From: Botryotinia globosa
Lineage: Eukaryota; Ascomycota; Leotiomycetes; Helotiales; Sclerotiniaceae
DNA length: 64,000 nucleotides
Direction: 5' to 3'
NCBI GenBank assembly: GCA_014898425.1
Contig: RCSZ01000020.1
Coordinates: 372,001 to 436,000 of the forward strand
The position numbers and the translations under genes were made by a program. The notes under the pieces are model-generated. The model searched no databases and was not told the origin of the DNA. It saw nothing but the letters and a program-made list of their open reading frames with translations. Positions 13,501-23,954 of this stretch are shown here, one piece after another (position 1 is the stretch's first letter; each line of letters starts with the position of its first letter).

Positions 13501-16500
13501 AGGCGCTTCGTCTTCGGGACTTTGTAGTTCTTAGTACTACGCAATGCGAAAGGTATTCTGATGTAACTTACGTATCCTGGGACAACCCCGATTGTTCAAC
13601 TGAGTTTGGTATGACACAATGAACTTCTACTTCCTTCTCAAGAGATTCGGGCTCCTCTTTATTGTCGCTTGCTGAAAGCTCGGCTTCTTGGTTGAGTTCA
13701 GACTAGAGAAATCGGTTAGTCATACGGGCAATCGCGTTTGTCACAGGGAGAATTACAGAATCCTCGGAGGTTGCTACGGGCTCAGATTCCTCTTGAGGGA
13801 GTGTCTCTTCGTCAATCTGTTGAGATTCAATGGCTGTTGTATCTTCCGTTGTTTCCATAGTCTATAGAATTGTTAGTTCACGCCACCGTCCCGCGATAAA
13901 TAAGTCTTACAGCTGGTTCCGGTACTTCTTCGGTTTGAGTTGGCTCTTCAACGACAGTCTCTAGCGTTGGGGCCTCTGCTTCGATGGGTGTCGGTTCCTC
14001 AGTTGGAACTTCCTCCTCAACCTGAGTTACAAAGAATTAGCTGCTTGCTTTATGGTGGAGCTTTGATTTCACGACATTCAATGGGAGATGAAATTTGCGG
14101 TATCTTACAGCTTCTGGCTCTGGTTCCTGGTCCACTGGTGTAGGGTCTGGACCTTCGTCGATATCGATCTAAACGCAACGTTAGATGAGCTTCCTTAAAA
14201 CACACAGTCATCGATCAAGGCTTACCGGTTTCTCAGGATCTACCAAAGTAACTTCTGGTTCCAGCTCTGGATCTACTAGCGTTTCCTCACTGACGGTCCT
14301 TTCGTTGTCCGTCTGAAGTTTTTATCAGTGAAATATTCTACTTCGGCTTACTCATCAACAGGGACGTAGGATTGATGATGGACTCACAGGAAATTCTGGC
14401 TTCAACTGTGCTTCCGGTCCCGGCACGATTTCTTCATTGACCTTTTAAATCGTCAATGATTATACAACCTAACTTTCAAAAAAGCTGAGACTTACTGGAG
14501 GTTCCGGGTTGTATTCGGTAGACTCTGGAGCTGCATCCTTCACCACCTGAGGTCTGTGTTAAAATCTCACGATCTCTTCGATTACTATTAGCACCATGAC
14601 TTACAGGTGATTCTGGTTCTAACACTGGCGATTGTTCCTCAATAACATTAAGTTCTTCGGCCTGTGTGATCTTATCAGCATTCCTTCTCTCCTGAAACAT
14701 CAGAAACGTGGGTGACCTACCGAAGCTTCCAGCACTTCTACATTCCGTTCAACTACATCACTTACCTCACCATCCTTATCTGCCACTTCATCCATAGCTT
14801 TCATAGCCCCCACCCCGGCAATCCCGCCCAAAGCAAGTCCTGCAATTGTTCCCTTCAGCCCATCGTAATTTTCCTTAACCAAATCACCATGTTCCTTGAT
14901 CAAGTCTCCGTGTTTCAACAGGCTTTCCTCATGTTTGTTGGAAATTTCATCTACAAGTTTCCTCAATCCGTCAATATTACTTGTTAGTTCATTATACTGT
15001 GATCCGGTGTCTTCTTTCAGACCTTCCAACAAACCTGTATGTGTACTTATGACCTCATCAATACCATGAATAGGAGCAATTGCTTCCTTAATTTCGCTCA
15101 AGACTGTTGTGTGCGAAGTATGCGACTCGTTAGATGCCGCGGTTGCTTCCTTGATTTCATTCAAAATTGACGTGTGTAAAGTGTGCGAATCATTAGATGC
15201 AGTTGTTCCGTCCTTGATTTCGGTCAAGGCTGTTGTATGTGAGGAATGAGCATCTTTAATTTCGCTTAAGACTGTTGCAAGCGAGGTATGCGACTGATTG
15301 GATGCTGTCGTTGCGTCCTTGATTTCACTCAAAGTGATTGTATTAGAGGCATGAGCATCTTTCATTTCTCCTAGAGTGGAATTTTGGGTTTCAAGAGATG
15401 TAATAATGGTTGTAAGCTGAGCATCTAGTGCGCTTGTATCAAGAATCGGTGGTGACAATGGCTCAGAGGCAGCATCTGGCGATGACTGTGTTGAATGCAT
15501 GGATTTCAGATCTTCCAGCGCCGCAGCGTGAGAAGTGTGAGAGTCATTAGATGCATTGATAGCTTCTTTGAGTTCACTAAAAGTAGCTGTGTGCGTGAGA
15601 ATTGCGTCATTTGAGTTGGTGGCAGCATCTCGTATCTCTGCTAGTGTGCTGGTATGAGTATTATGAGATTCATTAGAGGCGTTTATTGCATGCTTAATAT
15701 CGACCAAAGTAGCAATTTGCGTGGCGTGTGCGGTGCTCAAGGAAGCTGCTGCATCTCTGATGACTCCTAATGTAGAATTATGAGTGCCATGAGATTCATT
15801 CGAAGCATTGGCTGCATCCCTGATTTCTCCAAGAAGTGCCGCATGAGTCGCGTGAGAGTCATTTGAAGCACTAGTTGCGTCCTTGATCTCACTCAGAGTC
15901 GTGATGTGTAAGCCATGTGCTTCCATTCCAGCATTAGTAGTATCCTTAATCTCTCCCAAAACCACGTTTTGGCCTTCAAGCGTCGCAATAACCGCTCCAA
16001 TCTGGGTCTCCAATCCGCTCAAGTCTACAGTAGCAATCGGTGCTTGGACTGCTTCTTCGGGATCAATTGACTTGTTCCTGTTTTGTTCAGATGAAATAGA
16101 AGCATTCACTGCCGTCTGGAGATCAAGCAGTGATCTGTCCAACTTTTCTTGTGAATCATTACAAGTATGCAGCGCAGTAAGTATCTCGTCACTGACATCC
16201 GATTCCTTGAGAGTATTGAAAGCTGCAGAATTACCTTCCTGTAACTCATGTAACGCTGTCAATATCTCATCACTAACATCTGCATTCTTGATTTCTGTGA
16301 GTAGATTGGTGTGGCGATTAAGGGTATTCAATATCTTTGGTAGAGGATCATCGGCAATTTCGGGGGAATTTGTGGTATTAGTAGTAATATTGGATTTGAG
16401 CTCATCCAGAATCTCTGTATGTGCAGTCAATGTACTCTTGATAGCTATGATGTGTGGTTCCAGCAAATTGTCTACTACCATTGCATCCATATCGTTTTTG

Positions 16501-19500
16501 GCAAGGGCTTCGGATTTCATCTCTTGCAGAATGCCCATGTGAGCATCAAGTGCACTCTTAATCGCCGTAATATGTGGTTCAAATGAATTAATGCCAACGT
16601 TATCTCTTGATGTCGAAGGCGGAGCAGAATCATTGTTCTTTGATTTGATTTCATCCAAAGCTTCTGTGTGTGAATCTAGCATGCGTGTCAGGGAACTAAA
16701 GTGGCCGTCAAATGCTGCTGTATTCAGCTCCGTTTGTCCCGTGGTAGGTGTGAACTCCTTCGCCTTGATTTCTTCCAATGCTGCAGTGTGTGATTCCAAC
16801 ATGGTAGTGATAGAACCAAAATGTTTCTCGAGGATTTCGATGGTATTTTCGGCAGTTGTAGAAGTATTGGAAGGACCATCTTTCGACTTAATATCATCCA
16901 ATGCCGCTGTGTGTGCTGCTAATGTACCGGTGATTGAACCGAAATGTGTGTCGAAGGTATCCATATTGATTGCTGCGGGTACCACACTAGACTGGATATC
17001 CTTTGATACAATCTCATCTAAAACTGCACGGTGAGCATCCAGAGTCGAAGTAATTGGACTTAAATCAATGCTATTTGTAGTGTCCTTAGCCTTGATATCC
17101 TCCAAGGTTATCGTGTGAGCTTCTAATAAGGTAATTATCGGACTGAAATCAGTAGATGGTAAATCTTTCGCCTTGATTTCATCCAAGCTGACAGTGTGAA
17201 CTTCTAATAAGGTAGTTATTGGGCTGAAATCAGTAGGTGCTGGATCTTTTGATTTGATCTCATCCAAGCTGGAAGAGTGAGCTTCTAATAAAGCAGTGAT
17301 TGGACTAATATCAATAGATGGTAAATCTTTCGCCTTGATTTCATCCAAGCTGACAGAGTGAGCTTCTAATAAAATAGTTATTGGGCTGAAATCAATAGGT
17401 GCTGGATCTTTTGATTTGATCTCATCCAAGGTTGTAGTGTGAGATTCTAACAAGGCAGTGATTGGACTGAAATCAGTAGGTGCTAGATCTCTTGATTTGA
17501 TTTCATCCAATGCCACTGTATGTGCTTCTAATAGGGCAGTTATTGGACTGAGATCAATGCTGTTTGCAATATCCCTGGCCTTGATTTCATCCAAAGTAGC
17601 AGTATGAGCCTCTAGCAAGGTAGTTATTGGACTGAAATCTGGACTACCTCCTGCATCTTTCGATTTGATTTCATCCAAAGTAGCAGTATGAGCCTCTAGC
17701 AAGGTAGTTATTGGACTGAAATCTGGACTACCTCCTGCATCTTTCGATTTGATCTCTTCCAGCATTGCCGCATGGGTTTCGAGCATTGAGATAATCGGAC
17801 CATTATCAGCAGGCGTCAAATCTCTCGATTTTATATCCTCCAAGGCTACAGTGTGAGATTCCAACAGAGCGGTTATTGAACTAAAATCCGATTCACCTCC
17901 TGCAGCTCGCGATTTGATATCCTCCAAGGTTGCAGTGTGAGCTTCAAGTACCGAGATAATTGGACTGAAATCAGCAGGTGCTAAATCTCTCGATTTAATT
18001 TCATCCAATGCCGCTGTATGTGCTTCCAAGGAAGTAGTAATGGAACCAAAATGGCTATCAAAAGCACTAGCGTCAATTCCTCCAGATCCAGAAACCTCCT
18101 TTGTCTTAATTTCTTCCAGAATAGCAGCGTGCATATCCAACTTTTCGATGACAGTTCCTATATCCTTCTCCAAGCCTCCCAAATCAACACCTGCACTTGC
18201 GGTTGGAGATTCAGAAGGTGGAGTTGGCAGGGCGTTGATGCTTTCTAATGCAGCTGCGTGTGAAACATGTGACTCGTTCGATTTTTGAACTTCCGTGAGA
18301 ATTGCTGCGCTTGCTTCTATTAAGCTGTCCATCTTTGTCTCAAAGGGTCCTAAATCGATTGCGGTGGATTGTTCTGGTGGCGGGGTGATACTTTTGAGGC
18401 TTTCTAGAGCAGCTGCATGAAGAACATGCGATTCGTTCGACCTTTGAACTTCCGCAAATATGGCTGCACTTGTGTCCGATTCCTTCATGCTCTCAAGCGT
18501 AGCCTCATGCTTCCCATGTGCCTCATTAGATTTCTGTACTTCCATCAAGATCGTTTGAAGTGTTTCCGCATCTGCTGATGTTGGAGCTGGTTGGTTTGAT
18601 TGATCCAGAGATTGTGTATTTCTCTCTTTGAGCTCTTCCAAAATTGTGGCATGCGCTTCATGTGCCTCATTTGATTTATGTATACCAGCCAATATTTCAG
18701 TACTGTTATCAGCTTCTTTGATCTCGCCCAATATCTCTTTCTGAGCGTCGAGTGTTGACTGTACAGCATTGATTTGTTCCTTCAATAGCCCCAAGTTATC
18801 ATTATGTGATGAAGTTCCTGTTTCCAAGCTATCCTTCAATGCTTCTAGTTTAGAAGAAATAGCTTGGAGAAGCTCAGCATCACCCCCACTACCATTGGAA
18901 GCGACAGCCCTCGTCTCTGCAACGGGTGTTTCTCCAGTCAAATGATCATTGATCGCCTTTACCTTTACTCCTAGATCCGGACCAATTCGAGTGATGACTA
19001 CCCTGACATTTTCCTGCAATTGATCTATTTGCGTTTGGATCACCGAAGTCTTCGTATCATTCTTGTCTGAGCTTTTTTTCAAACTATCCAAGCGTTCGTT
19101 CGATGCCAAAAAATTATTGATCTCCGCTATTCCTTCTACCACCTTCCCTAGTTTATGATTATTCAAGTCCAACGAGTCCGATATTTCAGTTAGTTTTCCG
19201 GCAGTGTATGTGAGGCCTCGGTTGAAGAGGGGTCTTGATTCCTGATTGGAATTTGAAACAGGTGTACCAGTCCTAGAAGCCGAGTTATCTGGTATGGGCA
19301 GTGGTCCCTCATCTGCTACCGGGTGTGAAGTCAGGGCTCCGTGGATACTGAGTCTTGCTTGACCTGGAGTTGTTGCACCTTCTTCATCTGCCATTGACTC
19401 CAACTTCAGTAAAACATGATCCACGCTATTGTTGGTCCTCTTCAAGAGTAGCTCATGTCGTAGAACTGCATTAACAACTGGCTCAATTGTATCTAAAGCC

Positions 19501-19805
19501 GTTTTAATTTCGGGCTTGAGCAATTTTGCTATGTGTGAAGCAAGTCCGGCCTGGAAAACATCTCCAGAGATAGCTTCATCGATTATCCGTCGGAGGAGTT
19601 CCGGATCTGTTGGACTACCACCGGAAAAGCTAGCATGTTTAGAACTGGTAGAATCCTGAGATTTCTTTCCTTCGAATGAAGCCCGTATCCGATGCGATAG
19701 GGGAGGTCGCGAATTGGTCGGCATTCTTCTTGTACCCTCGCCTCGTGATTTTTCTTTCCTGAGACTACCAGAAGTACCAGCGGAAGGTTGAAGATTAACT
19801 GGCAT
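7593..19805 (-). CDS. Giant repeat protein, 3,765 residues, 15 exons
   Basis: What look like two unrelated 5-kb frames are one gene. Exons on the minus strand are 19805-14721, 14661-14605, 14546-14496, 14441-14388, 14312-14226, 14168-14109, 14021-13911, 13861-13757, 13702-13572, 13519-13472, 13398-13291, 13174-13097, 13035-12994, 12924-12844 and 12792-7593. All introns are GT-AG, the first eight phase 0 and the last six phase 2, and the sum is 11,298 nt, exactly 3,766 codons. Exon 1 has a basic Ser-rich N-terminus, a helical block (about residues 70-140, LLRRIIDEAISGDVFQ), then a long array of helical repeats: a 27/28-residue unit of the form LLEAHTxxLDEIKSKD, later a 22-residue unit of the form SNESHxTHxxxLxEIKDA, ending in a glycine-rich GGIAGVGAMKAMDE. 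Small exons and exon 15 are extremely Glu/Pro/Asp/Ser rich, and the last part becomes Arg/Ser/Tyr/Gln rich. Function unknown. A tether or scaffold such as the Woronin-body protein leashin is a possible analogue by size and architecture only; I could not recognise leashin sequence. Confidence 0.85.
17581..17748. repeat. Exact tandem duplication, 2 x 84 bp, inside the giant gene
   Basis: Bases 17581-17664 and 17665-17748 are identical over 84 bp. They encode one complete 28-residue repeat (four heptads) of the giant protein. Neighbouring units are diverged, so this copy is recent. Confidence 0.9.
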
Positions 19806-20449
19806 TGGAAAAAATCAAACAAATAGTAAAACGAACGAAATAGACTTAAAGATGAACACTTGAGACGATTGAAATTCAAGAAATAATAACATTAGAGAGC
19901 TGCCTAACTATTAATCTTACCTCTTTGCCATGTCCCCAGTCCGCATATATATCAATTTGGACACTTGAAATATATAAAACATGGTTGTATAGCACAAATA
20001 GTTGTTAATTCATGCGTAGTTTAACGTTGGGCTGAATATGAATACTAAGTGGTTGAAAGGAGGTGGAGGAAGTCAGAGCAAATAATTAATTTGTTGTTTT
20101 CGAGTGGAGTCGAATCAATGAATCATGTTTCTTTACTGTATTAGGCGCTCTCGCTTTACCCAAGTTATCTTTGCAGTGCTTTTGGTACTTCACCGGGAAC
20201 TGGGGTGCAGCTCAATGCCAGCCTTCTCCCCTCGAGCGATCATCCCTTCATCTGATGCCGTACACGTATTACTATTAAATATTACTATTAAGGTTGTGAT
20301 TAGACGTTGGCAAAATGTCTTGTTATGAAAAGTTCGGATTAAGAAAAACTGGATTGATTAATGAAAGCTGTCAATGAATAAAAGATCGATGAGGGGTGTC
20401 TAGTAGTTCCAAAATGACCTCGAAATTCTTAAGTTTAGTCGCCGTGTAC

Positions 20450-20880
20450 AGATAATGACCGATTATCTAAATCATACCAAAACTTATCTTTAAAACAACT
20501 GAATTTTAATAAATTTCAATCTGAAGTATTAATATATATTTAAATAATTCTATTACATTTGAATCAAGAATTCCAAAAAATTAAATCAATTATTTTTAGG
20601 ATTTTTTGAATATTATGTTGTATAATTTGAAAATATAATAATTTGAAAATTTCATAAGGTTAATTTATTAATAAAATAAGCGAACTCTGAAAAAACTTTT
20701 ATAAAATATTATTTAATAATAGAAATCTAATTATTCAATTAATTTTAGAATCTAAAAATTGAAAATATCAATCAATATTATATAAATAATACTTCCTAAA
20801 AGTTTTAATAGTAAAAGATATTATTAATATTAATAAACTGTTATATTAAATATAGCAAATCATCATTTTTGATATGATTT
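20450..20880. repeat. AT-rich island, probable RIP-degraded element
   Basis: About 430 bp consist almost wholly of A and T with hardly any CpG or CpA and long runs of TAATAAT-like sequence, sharply different from both flanks. Such islands in Sclerotiniaceae are usually remnants of transposons mutated by repeat-induced point mutation. No terminal repeats or coding relics remain, so the source element cannot be named. Confidence 0.5.
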
Positions 20881-21864
20881 AGGTGATTGGCTATTATCTG
20901 TGCTCTAATACTCTAGACGATTAGGTCTGTTTATCGAATTCCGATGGAGGGGAGGAAGGAAGGGGCTACCTTTGGAGGGCAAATTCTCAACCATTGGCAG
21001 CAAAGGCAACTTCAATTGTTCCAAAGACCTAACATCGTCACGACAGCTAAGGTGTAGGTGTAAATGTAAAATGACTGACTACCCGAATAGAAAATACAAA
21101 GTAAGACAGACTTACATGGCATTTTAGCTTCCGTTGCTGTTGTTTGTTGTTCGGCCGGTGAAGAATAAATAAATGAATGGCAATCAAGCTCCAACCTTGT
21201 TTTGTGCTTCGCTGGAAGAGGTATATCATATCGGCCAAGTACTCATTCATACTTTGGAAGTACATCAAAAGAGCGTCATTGATACTCTCATAGGGCTTAC
21301 CAAGGGTATCTTAGTTGAGAATCTGATACATGGAATAGGATCTTGTCTCGAACTTGTGTGGGATGGTTCAGGGGTCATCGTCTAAAGCAAAACGTCTAAT
21401 TGAATTCAATGCTTCCTTCTAGAAATATCTCTTCCACTTCGTCATGACCGAGACCTTTGCCATGTGTCCATCGTATCTTCATAAATTTGATGAATACCTG
21501 CAGAGAGAGGATTTCATACGGGTAGGGTAGTCTTGGGTAGTAAGACCACGAATATATCCGGATTACAACATTAGATGATATCCAATACTTTTCTTCATTC
21601 TCATTGTCACGCTCGTATCTCATAATCGTCCATACTATCATATGACCGACCCTTCGTTCCATCCTGCACATTGTCGGAAGTATCCTCCAGAAAATACAAC
21701 ACAGCATGTCAGATGTTGATATGTAAGATACTACATACTACCACCACAGCACGAAAAATGTTCAAGCAAGATACATATTTCCACTGCCTCCTAACCTTAT
21801 CCGAAACTCGGTAATATATTATGCCGATGGCCGACCAACTGGATTTTGGCTGGATTTTGGCCTG

Positions 21865-21870
21865 CCTCGG
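21865..21870 (+). promoter_or_regulatory. CCTCGG, FarA/FarB-type fatty-acid response core
   Basis: CCTCGG lies 187 bp upstream of the carnitine carrier ATG. In Aspergillus nidulans the zinc-cluster regulators FarA and FarB recognise this core in fatty-acid-induced genes. A carnitine/acylcarnitine carrier is a plausible target. A six-base match can occur by chance, so this is suggestive only. Confidence 0.45.
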
Positions 21871-21890
21871 CTTAAATATGGAAAGCGCGG

Positions 21891-21910
21891 TAACCTTACT
21901 GGTAAGGTTA
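21891..21910. promoter_or_regulatory. Perfect 9-bp dyad upstream of the carnitine carrier
   Basis: TAACCTTAC and GTAAGGTTA are exact inverted copies separated by two bases, about 150 bp before the start codon and just after the CCTCGG. Spacing and symmetry suit a dimeric DNA-binding protein; the factor is unknown. Confidence 0.4.
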
Positions 21911-21946
21911 TGGTTATGGTATAGCTCCCTCTTGACCATCACAAGC

Positions 21947-21972
21947 TTCATTTCATTTCATTTCATTTCATA
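21947..21972. repeat. ATTTC pentamer tract in the carrier leader
   Basis: About five tandem TTTCA units lie 85-110 bp before the carnitine carrier ATG, probably at or near the transcription start. Pyrimidine-rich tracts there are common in fungal promoters. Confidence 0.7.
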
Positions 21973-22056
21973 ACATTCCCCTCCAATAAACATTCCTTTC
22001 GCAGATAGATTTTCTCTCAATCCCTCAAAGTTTCCTTCCTTACCCTTCTCCCAACC

Positions 22057-23181
22057 ATGTCTCCCACTTCTACCTCAGCCGGCGCTCAAATAAATCAAAA
22101 GATTGACACCATCAACCCTCATCTGCCCCACGTCCCTGAATCTAAAGCCGAATTAAAACAAGACGCCGAAATTGTTGTTCAGAAATCTTTCGCAGGTCTA
22201 CGGTCACTGGCTGCTGGAGGGTTCGGTGGTGTTTGTGCAGTTGTTGTTGGCCATCCATTTGATTTGGTCAAAGTCCGTCTACAAACTGCGGAAAGAGGGG
22301 TTTATAAAGGTGCTATTGATGTGGTTTCGAAATCTGTCGCGAAGGATGGTCTTGCGAGGGGTTTATATGCGGGTGTGAGTGCGCCGCTGGTGGGTGTCAC
22401 TCCTATGTGTATGTTTTCTCTTCTTCCTTCCTCTCACATTGGTTACTCTTATCTTTGCTTCCATTTCCGAGTTCCTTAACCACTCAACTAATCTTTCTAC
22501 TCAACAGTCGCTGTGTCTTTCTGGGGTTTCGATGTCGGCAAGAACCTTGTGCGCAACTTTACCTCCACTGCCCCTCACGAACCCCTCACAATCGCTCAAA
22601 TTAGTACAGCTGGTTTCTTCTCTGCCATTCCGCAAACCATCATTACCGCCCCATTTGAACGTGTCAAGGTTCTCCTACAAATCCAAGGTCAAAAAGAACT
22701 TGCGCCTGGGGAAAAGCCAAAATACAATGGTGGTGTCGATGTCGTGAAACAACTGTATAAAGAAGGTGGTATCAAATCAGTCTTCCGAGGATCAGCTGCT
22801 ACACTAGCAAGAGATGGACCTGGAAGTGCCGCATATTTTGCTACTTACGAATACATTAAGCGTCGTCTCACTCCTATAGACCCCATCACCGGAAAACCGG
22901 GGAAGGACTTGAGTTTATTGGCCATCACTGGAGCGGGAGCATGCGCAGGTGTAGCAATGTGGATTCCAGTCTTCCCAGTTGATACAGTCAAATCGAGGCT
23001 ACAGACTATGGAAGGGAAACCAACTGTTGGGGGCGTCATAAAAGGATTATATAGAAATGGAGGATTGAAGGCCTTCTTCCCTGGGTTTGGACCAGCATTG
23101 GCGAGAGCTGTACCTGCTAATGCGGCAACATTCTTGGGTGTTGAATTGGCGCATCAAGCTATGGACAAGGTGTTCGACTGA
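22057..23181 (+). CDS. acuH: Mitochondrial carnitine/acylcarnitine carrier
   Basis: Exons 22057-22408 and 22508-23181 join across a 99-bp GT-AG intron (phase 1) to give 341 residues. The protein exchanges acylcarnitine for carnitine across the inner mitochondrial membrane, feeding acetyl or fatty acyl units to mitochondria. It has the tripartite carrier fold with three signatures, PFDLVKVRLQT, PFERVKVLLQ and PVDTVKSRLQT, one per repeat. FRGSAATLARDGPGSAAYF and the C-terminal VPANAATFLGVE match the acylcarnitine branch (AcuH of Aspergillus, Crc1 of yeast) rather than ornithine or other carriers. The roughly 45-residue hydrophilic N-terminal extension is usual in filamentous fungi. A CCTCGG core and a dyad upstream suggest fatty-acid-responsive control. 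Symbol follows the Aspergillus name. Confidence 0.92.
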
Positions 23182-23954
23182 GGGGTCCGGAAATACAACC
23201 GGTCCACCCACAGAGTACCTGTGGGTGGAAAAGGAAAGAAAGGGGGGTGGCACCGTCGAGGAAAGAGAATAGGGATCAGGAAGGTGTTTTGCCACTTCCG
23301 CCTCGATAGGAATAGATTTCTTTAATTCTGGCTGGAAGGAAAAGAATTTATAGACTTGAGATACCATACAATTGAACTTATTAAGGAGATCATACCTAGT
23401 TTTCTTCAACCATTTTCTAGGATTTTGATAAGTGAATAGAATTTATATCGGATACATCACTCACTAGATATTCAAATATCGCATTATAATGAGAATGAAT
23501 GGAATGGTCGTCGTCGCCTTGTAATTATCTTATGTAATTATCTCATGCATACTATTACTAATTATCACATTGTAAATATCGTTCGTTAACCTTAATAATC
23601 ACGCTTATTAATTATCGTATGATTGAAATTCAAATTGATTACAAATCATTTAATTTGTTTATTCATCTTCACTCTCACTCTCATCAACACTATCAACGAC
23701 ATTCCAATGAATCTTCCTCGGCCGCAGTGATTTTACAATTCTCTGGTAAGCTCCTCTAACCTCACAATGTTTCCTTCTGTAACAAATGTGCTTCTACAGA
23801 ACCCTCTCTAGGCCAAACCTTGACCATGTTTTTAAACACCCTTCGTCCTTTGCCATTCCATCCTTGAAATCTGAACGAGTTTTATGCGTAACATATATAT
23901 CCTCCTAATACACCTGTTCATTGTATTTACCATATTGATATCGAAGACTTACCA
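23182..23954. other. Intergenic, 0.8 kb
   Basis: Carrier 3' flank and the promoter of the next gene. AT-rich with no supported gene; the minus-strand frame at 23047-23409 is a shadow. Confidence 0.55.

Larger units (their letters stand above)
19806..22056. other. Divergent intergenic region, 2.25 kb
   Basis: Separates the divergent starts of the giant gene and the carnitine carrier. It holds an AT-rich island at about 20450-20880 and, near its right end, the carrier promoter elements. Short frames at 20125-21951 show no family features. Confidence 0.6.

Noticed and set aside
15883..17034. Plus-strand frames of 219 and 147 codons
   Set aside because: They lie antisense to the repeat array of the giant gene; codon bias of the repeats keeps the opposite strand open. 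No independent motif.
7593..19805. Naming the giant gene leashin (LAH)
   Set aside because: Size, repeats and low-complexity design agree, but I could not identify conserved leashin termini by eye. A profile search of both ends would decide.
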